64,000 bases of DNA from Gammaproteobacteria bacterium. Lineage in GTDB: Bacteria > Pseudomonadota > Gammaproteobacteria > JAADGQ01. The stretch is taken from contig JAKITI010000010.1 of NCBI GenBank assembly GCA_021648145.1, positions 1 through 64,000 of the forward strand, written 5' to 3'. A program made the position numbers and the translations under genes. The first letter of the stretch is position 1. Each line of letters starts with the position of its first letter. Positions 60,256 through 64,000 of this stretch are shown piece by piece. The notes under the pieces are model-generated. The model saw only the letters and a list, made by a program, of their open reading frames with translations. It did no database searches and had not been told where the DNA came from.

Positions 60256-60943
60256 TCGTAATATAGATCAATCTGTTTTACATTGCCGAAACTTAAGCAA
60301 AACCTTCGACGAAGGTTCGTTGAAAACCCACGTACTCAGTAATATCAACCTAACTATCAACAAAGGTGAGCGTATTGCAATCATTGGCGCATCAGGCTCA
60401 GGAAAGAGTACCTTGCTTCATCTACTGGGGGGGTTGGATACTCCTACGCAAGGTGAAGTCTGGCTTAATGGGCAAAGTTTAACAAAACTGAATACAACAC
60501 AGCGCGGCCACCTTCGTAATCAATTTTTAGGTTTTATTTATCAATTTCACCACCTTTTACCTGAGTTTACAGCGCTTGAAAATGTCTGTATGCCGCTTTT
60601 GATCAGAGGCACATCACCGCGTAAAGCGACTGAAGCGGCTGGGGCACTGCTGGAAAAAGTGGGCTTAAGCCACAGACTTAAACACAAACCAGGCGAGCTC
60701 TCAGGTGGAGAGCGTCAACGAGCTGCATTTGCTCGTGCGCTTGTAACAAAACCGCAATGTGTATTGGCCGATGAACCCACAGGAAATCTGGATACAAAAA
60801 TTGCAGGCCAAGTCTACGAACTTATGTTACAACTTAATCAAGATATGGGAACAAGCTTTCTGATCGTCACGCATGATCTGCAACTTGCAGAAAAAATGGA
60901 TCGGGTATTGGTGCTTGAAAGTGATGGTTTAAAAGAACAATAA
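60248..60943 (+). CDS. lolD: Lipoprotein-releasing ABC ATPase LolD
   Basis: A 231-residue ATPase with Walker [10 protein letters not shown] (about residue 45), the ABC signature LSGGERQR (about 148) and Walker [12 protein letters not shown] (about 166). The ATG at 60248 overlaps the lolC stop by eight bases; an in-frame ATG 90 bases upstream lies inside lolC. It energises lipoprotein release from the inner membrane. Confidence 0.95.
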   Translation: MSDRNIDQSVLHCRNLSKTFDEGSLKTHVLSNINLTINKGERIAIIGASGSGKSTLLHLLGGLDTPTQGEVWLNGQSLTKLNTTQRGHLRNQFLGFIYQFHHLLPEFTALENVCMPLLIRGTSPRKATEAAGALLEKVGLSHRLKHKPGELSGGERQRAAFARALVTKPQCVLADEPTGNLDTKIAGQVYELMLQLNQDMGTSFLIVTHDLQLAEKMDRVLVLESDGLKEQ

Positions 60944-60984
60944 AACAGTGACCGCCAGAACAACGGCCACCTGACTTTTACTAT

Positions 60985-61281
60985 TTATTGGGTTGTGCTA
61001 TTCGCCAATACATATTCATTCAAACTTTCAAGCTCATCACCAATGATATAAGGAAAAGCAGGCATCGAAAAACTGCCTTTAGCGATCTTATCTTTTACAG
61101 ATATATCTTTCGACAGCTCAAAATAGTGCCCCTTATCATTCACTTCATGACAAGACGCACAAGCCGCCTTGAAAATATCTTCACCACTCGCACCCACTTC
61201 AGGCTTGTAATCACTTGTTTTAGAACAGCCGGCCAATACTGCAACACCAGCAACTACTAATAATAATTTTTTCACTGTCAT
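60985..61281 (-). CDS. Small c-type cytochrome lipoprotein
   Basis: A 98-residue protein with a lipobox (VLAGCSK), a single CASCHE haem motif (about residues 41-46) and a likely axial Met in FSMPAFPY. It belongs to monohaem class I cytochrome c. It is on the same strand as and 112 bases downstream of the SoeB-SoeC-like gene, so it may serve the same electron chain, but a shared operon is only possible. The partner is unknown. Confidence 0.85.
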   Translation of the reverse strand: MTVKKLLLVVAGVAVLAGCSKTSDYKPEVGASGEDIFKAACASCHEVNDKGHYFELSKDISVKDKIAKGSFSMPAFPYIIGDELESLNEYVLANSTTQ

Positions 61282-61393
61282 ATTCCTGAATACTAAAAGC
61301 TCTGCATCCTAGCAAACTTATCAATTATTACAATAGAGAAGCTCACAAAAAATTTATACGAGCCCAAGCTGCCTAAGCGATTTCGTACGAGCA

Positions 61394-63379
61394 CTAACTA
61401 AAACTATTTTTAATGACTTGTTGTACATTTTCTTTTAATTGATTAAAACTCTTAGCCAAACCTTGCTTCTTTATCATTTGAAAATCTTCTTTTAACTCTT
61501 TTGAAGCGCGAGCTAATGCTTCTTCTTGATAATGCTCATGTGGTAATACTCCAACTTGCGGCATTTCAGCCAGGCCAGATTGCCGTGCATGCTCTTGAAA
61601 TCCACTATTACGCCAGAAAAAAGCACCGGGCATGGTGGTTGGAATGACTAACACATAAAACAGTGCACGCCCTACAAGCATCGTTGCCATAATAACTACA
61701 CCTAACAAGAGCCAAGCAGAAAAACCAACAACACCTTCACCACTGCATATCACAGCGCCTGCCAGAACGGCGAACAAGCTCACACCCAGACCCACGTTAC
61801 GTGCAATGTAAGTATTACCAAAAGTTGTGCGCTGCACCCAGTGAGAAGCTGCGGCTTCATTACCACATTTTTTGAGATAATCTGCATGAAAAAGTAGACC
61901 AATGCATTCTAGAGCCAAACCCAACACCATCAACCAAGCCATAGGTAACATAAGCTCAGAGATGCTTGATCCTTCATACAACAAAACAGCAGAAAATACC
62001 AAACCCACCCACAATGCGCCTAGCGTGAGCATGGTGCCATAGAAGCTACTCAATACTTGCCAATGATTCCAGAAAGGACGTGCTTTAATGCGATAAATAT
62101 TGTGCATTGCATACAATGCAACAGGGCCAGAAATCACCGCTAACCAACCCAATAATCCTGTAAGAAAAGAGACCATTCCTTGTGGCAACCAATTAAACAG
62201 ACCAATCGTCATTAATGTATATCCGCCCAGCATTGTATAAAAAACAGCCAAAGAGGCGACTTCACGACTCACAGGTGAATAACGCAAGTTATTAAAAGCA
62301 CGATAAAAACGATGCGGTTTACCCAGATGCATTGTTGAAATGCCCAAAGCAATGCCCTCTAATACCAGCAGCGCAACCAACATTAATTTATTCGTAGTCG
62401 GATGGCTTTCAACAGATAACATTTCCAAGCCAAACATTGGCCCTAGAAACAGTATTAAAAAAGAACCTATAACCCCTTGAGATATCAAGGTAAAAAGCAC
62501 CAGAGGATCTTCTCGTGAGCTCAGTTTTTTAAGGCTCCAATCACGTTTGATTTTTCCAGACTCCCCCTCTTTATGACGCACCCGTGTTTTGAAGTCTGCC
62601 TGCCCCGCTTCCTCTTTGACGTAACGAATTGGCGTTGTATCGGGACGTGTCATCTCTTTTGGAAGACTGCGCGTCTGCTGAAAGCGGATATTAGGGCGAG
62701 TAATTTCAGGCGTTGGAAATCCTGGAATTTCCAGTTTTGCTTGTATGCGATTTTCAGGCTTTGACTCAATGATGCCAAAATCCAGTGCCCCACCCAAACA
62801 AGCCGAAGCACAGGATGGTTTTAACCCCACTTCCAGACGATCCACACACATATTACATTTTGAAACCTGGCCTTTTTCCAGATCCAATTGCGGTGCATTA
62901 TAGGGGCATACCCAAGTGCAATAACCACAACCAAAACAGATATCAGGGTCTTGCAGAACCGCGCCGTATTCAGCATATTTAGTGTAAGCACGTGTCGGGC
63001 AGCCTTTCAAACAAACCGGATCTTCACAATGGTTACACGCCATTGAGATATTAACGCGCTGATAGGCTGGATAGGTTCCACCCTCTACATAACCGACTGA
63101 ACGAAAACTGATATGTGCCGGAAGATCATTTTTTTCGCTACACGCCGCTTCGCATGCATGACATGCAATACAGTTATCCGCAGTGAAGTGAAAGCCATGT
63201 TGCTTGTAGCGATTAGGGTTATCACCCACTTCAGCATCACCATTAATATTCAGGCTTTCACCCGCCAACTCACTTTTTTCGTCTGCGAGTTGAATGGGGG
63301 TGCCATGCTGACTTTTATCAGGAACCTCTATATTGGGAATAATCGCATAGTCCGGCTCGTTATCACGTACTTTAAACAT
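61394..63379 (-). CDS. Fused iron-sulfur and membrane-anchor subunit, SoeB-SoeC/DmsB-DmsC-like
   Basis: A 661-residue two-part protein. Residues 1-230 are a four-cluster [4Fe-4S] ferredoxin-like domain: CIACHACEAAC (70-80), CNHCEDPVCLKGC (115-127), CFGCGYCTWVC (149-159) and CNMC/CASAC (175-194). A linker (230-300) joins it to a DmsC/NrfD-type anchor of about eight helices (310-600). In typical SoeABC or DmsABC enzymes these are separate polypeptides. It lies 16 bases downstream of the catalytic subunit. Electrons probably pass between the molybdenum site and the quinone pool. Sulfite oxidation (SoeABC) is inferred, not shown. Confidence 0.8.
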   Translation of the reverse strand: MFKVRDNEPDYAIIPNIEVPDKSQHGTPIQLADEKSELAGESLNINGDAEVGDNPNRYKQHGFHFTADNCIACHACEAACSEKNDLPAHISFRSVGYVEGGTYPAYQRVNISMACNHCEDPVCLKGCPTRAYTKYAEYGAVLQDPDICFGCGYCTWVCPYNAPQLDLEKGQVSKCNMCVDRLEVGLKPSCASACLGGALDFGIIESKPENRIQAKLEIPGFPTPEITRPNIRFQQTRSLPKEMTRPDTTPIRYVKEEAGQADFKTRVRHKEGESGKIKRDWSLKKLSSREDPLVLFTLISQGVIGSFLILFLGPMFGLEMLSVESHPTTNKLMLVALLVLEGIALGISTMHLGKPHRFYRAFNNLRYSPVSREVASLAVFYTMLGGYTLMTIGLFNWLPQGMVSFLTGLLGWLAVISGPVALYAMHNIYRIKARPFWNHWQVLSSFYGTMLTLGALWVGLVFSAVLLYEGSSISELMLPMAWLMVLGLALECIGLLFHADYLKKCGNEAAASHWVQRTTFGNTYIARNVGLGVSLFAVLAGAVICSGEGVVGFSAWLLLGVVIMATMLVGRALFYVLVIPTTMPGAFFWRNSGFQEHARQSGLAEMPQVGVLPHEHYQEEALARASKELKEDFQMIKKQGLAKSFNQLKENVQQVIKNSFS

Positions 63380-63395
63380 TTTTCTACCTTAAATA

Positions 63396-64000
63396 TTAAT
63401 AAGTTCGTGCTGCAACATTACGCACAGCCGCTGCCTCTTGATCTTCAACCGCTTCAATTCTTACAGAATTTTGTTTGAATGCAGGCTGCCTTGAATAAGG
63501 ATCGAGCAACCCAAGCGTCAGACGATTAACACAGTCATGAAAGTGAAAGGGAATAAATACAGTATTGGGGGCAACACGCTGAGTTAACTGCACCAGCACC
63601 ACAGCATCACCACGTTTGCTGACAAGCCGCGCATAACTCATATGTTCTATGCCAAGTGCTTTTGCCGCATCTGGGTTCATTTCCATATACGGAGTTGGAC
63701 TGAATTTATTTTGATTGCCCACTTTTCCGGTTCGTGTACGTGTATGAAAATGTTCAACAACACGGCCACTGCTGAGCCAAAAAGGGTATTCATCATCAGG
63801 CTTTTCATTATTATCAATAAAAGCCAGTGGAATCAGTTTTGCTTTGCCATCTGCATACTGGAATTTACCATCCGTATACAAACGAGGAGCACCGACAACA
63901 GCTCCTTTAGTGCAAGGCCACTGAATGCCACACTGCTCTTCAATCATTTGATAGGTCATGCCGGAGTAGTCCAGCATTCGTCCTTTTGAAAGCTCACATA
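63396..64000 (-). CDS. Molybdopterin oxidoreductase catalytic subunit, partial (SoeA/NasA-like)
   Basis: The minus-strand frame is open to the window edge, so only the C-terminal roughly 200 residues are seen. Blocks include WPCTKGA, RLYTDGKF, YPFWLSSGRVVEHFHTRT and VFIPFHFHD with DPYSRQPAFK, which are the molybdopterin-dinucleotide-binding domain of the DMSO-reductase superfamily. It resembles SoeA or assimilatory nitrate reductase. The fused iron-sulfur/anchor gene directly downstream favours a quinone-coupled enzyme. The active-site region lies outside the window, so the substrate is undecided. Confidence 0.75.
   Translation of the reverse strand, partial: CELSKGRMLDYSGMTYQMIEEQCGIQWPCTKGAVVGAPRLYTDGKFQYADGKAKLIPLAFIDNNEKPDDEYPFWLSSGRVVEHFHTRTRTGKVGNQNKFSPTPYMEMNPDAAKALGIEHMSYARLVSKRGDAVVLVQLTQRVAPNTVFIPFHFHDCVNRLTLGLLDPYSRQPAFKQNSVRIEAVEDQEAAAVRNVAARTY

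Noticed and set aside
60948-60977. Imperfect inverted repeat between lolD and the cytochrome gene
   Set aside because: Arms pair poorly (GTGACCGCC with GGCCAC) and no clean T-run follows, so I do not call it a terminator.

Overview
The window is a chromosomal segment of a moderately AT-rich gammaproteobacterium. The evidence is a set of gammaproteobacterial gene orders: fabA-fabB, hisS-yfgM-bamB-der, dapA-bamC, tRNA-fMet-rimP-nusA-infB-rbfA-truB, and rpoE-rseA-rseC-degP-lepA-lepB-DUF4845-rnc-era-recO. A molybdopterin/iron-sulfur oxidoreductase of SoeABC type at the right edge fits a sulfur-oxidising lineage, but the genus cannot be named from this sequence. TTG and GTG starts are frequent, and many genes overlap their neighbours by 4 to 17 bases.

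Layout. 1-600 is a small mobile-element graveyard: the tail of an ISL3-type transposase, the tail of a tyrosine recombinase and a 192-bp MITE-like element. It abuts the 3' end of a tRNA-Leu/tRNA-Thr pair. 0.86-4.4 kb: SPOR protein, birA, fabB, fabA (minus). 4.5-7.8 kb: a BepA-type M48 protease, pyrE and a glycosyltransferase (plus). 7.8-10.5 kb: an M48 lipoprotein, a MetA-type acyltransferase and a P-loop partner (minus). 10.7-18.8 kb: a PPP phosphatase, a 938-residue bacterial relative of the eukaryotic Nma111 HtrA-like protease, then der, bamB, yfgM, hisS. 19-24 kb: an EamA transporter, a probable small RNA locus, pepA, and divergent lptF-lptG. 24-29 kb: a GspE/PilB-like ATPase, bamC-dapA and a PerM-like permease.

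29-40.6 kb is a long minus-strand block. In transcription order it holds radA, two tRNA-fMet genes each with its own promoter, rimP, nusA, infB, rbfA, truB, pabC, mltG, tmk and holB. 40.7-46.5 kb (plus) has ttcA, argA, an orphan sensor kinase and parE. 46.5-55.1 kb (minus) is the sigma-E, envelope-stress, signal peptidase and RNase III cluster, read from rpoE; rseB is absent and a strong sigma-E promoter precedes rpoE. 55.3-60.9 kb (plus) has nadB-acs and lolC-lolD. 61-64 kb (minus) has a small cytochrome c lipoprotein, a fused SoeB-SoeC-like subunit and the C-terminal part of the catalytic subunit, cut by the window end.

Most of the window is housekeeping: lipid synthesis, outer-membrane biogenesis (BamB, BamC, LptF, LptG, LolC, LolD, BepA, DegP), translation and coenzyme synthesis. 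The unusual points are the Nma111-like protease, the metA/P-loop gene pair, the structured RNA candidate after pepA, the duplicated initiator tRNA upstream of rimP, the MITE beside the tRNA cluster and the SoeB-SoeC fusion. I saw no CRISPR array, prophage or toxin-antitoxin system, and no clear previously undescribed multi-gene system.
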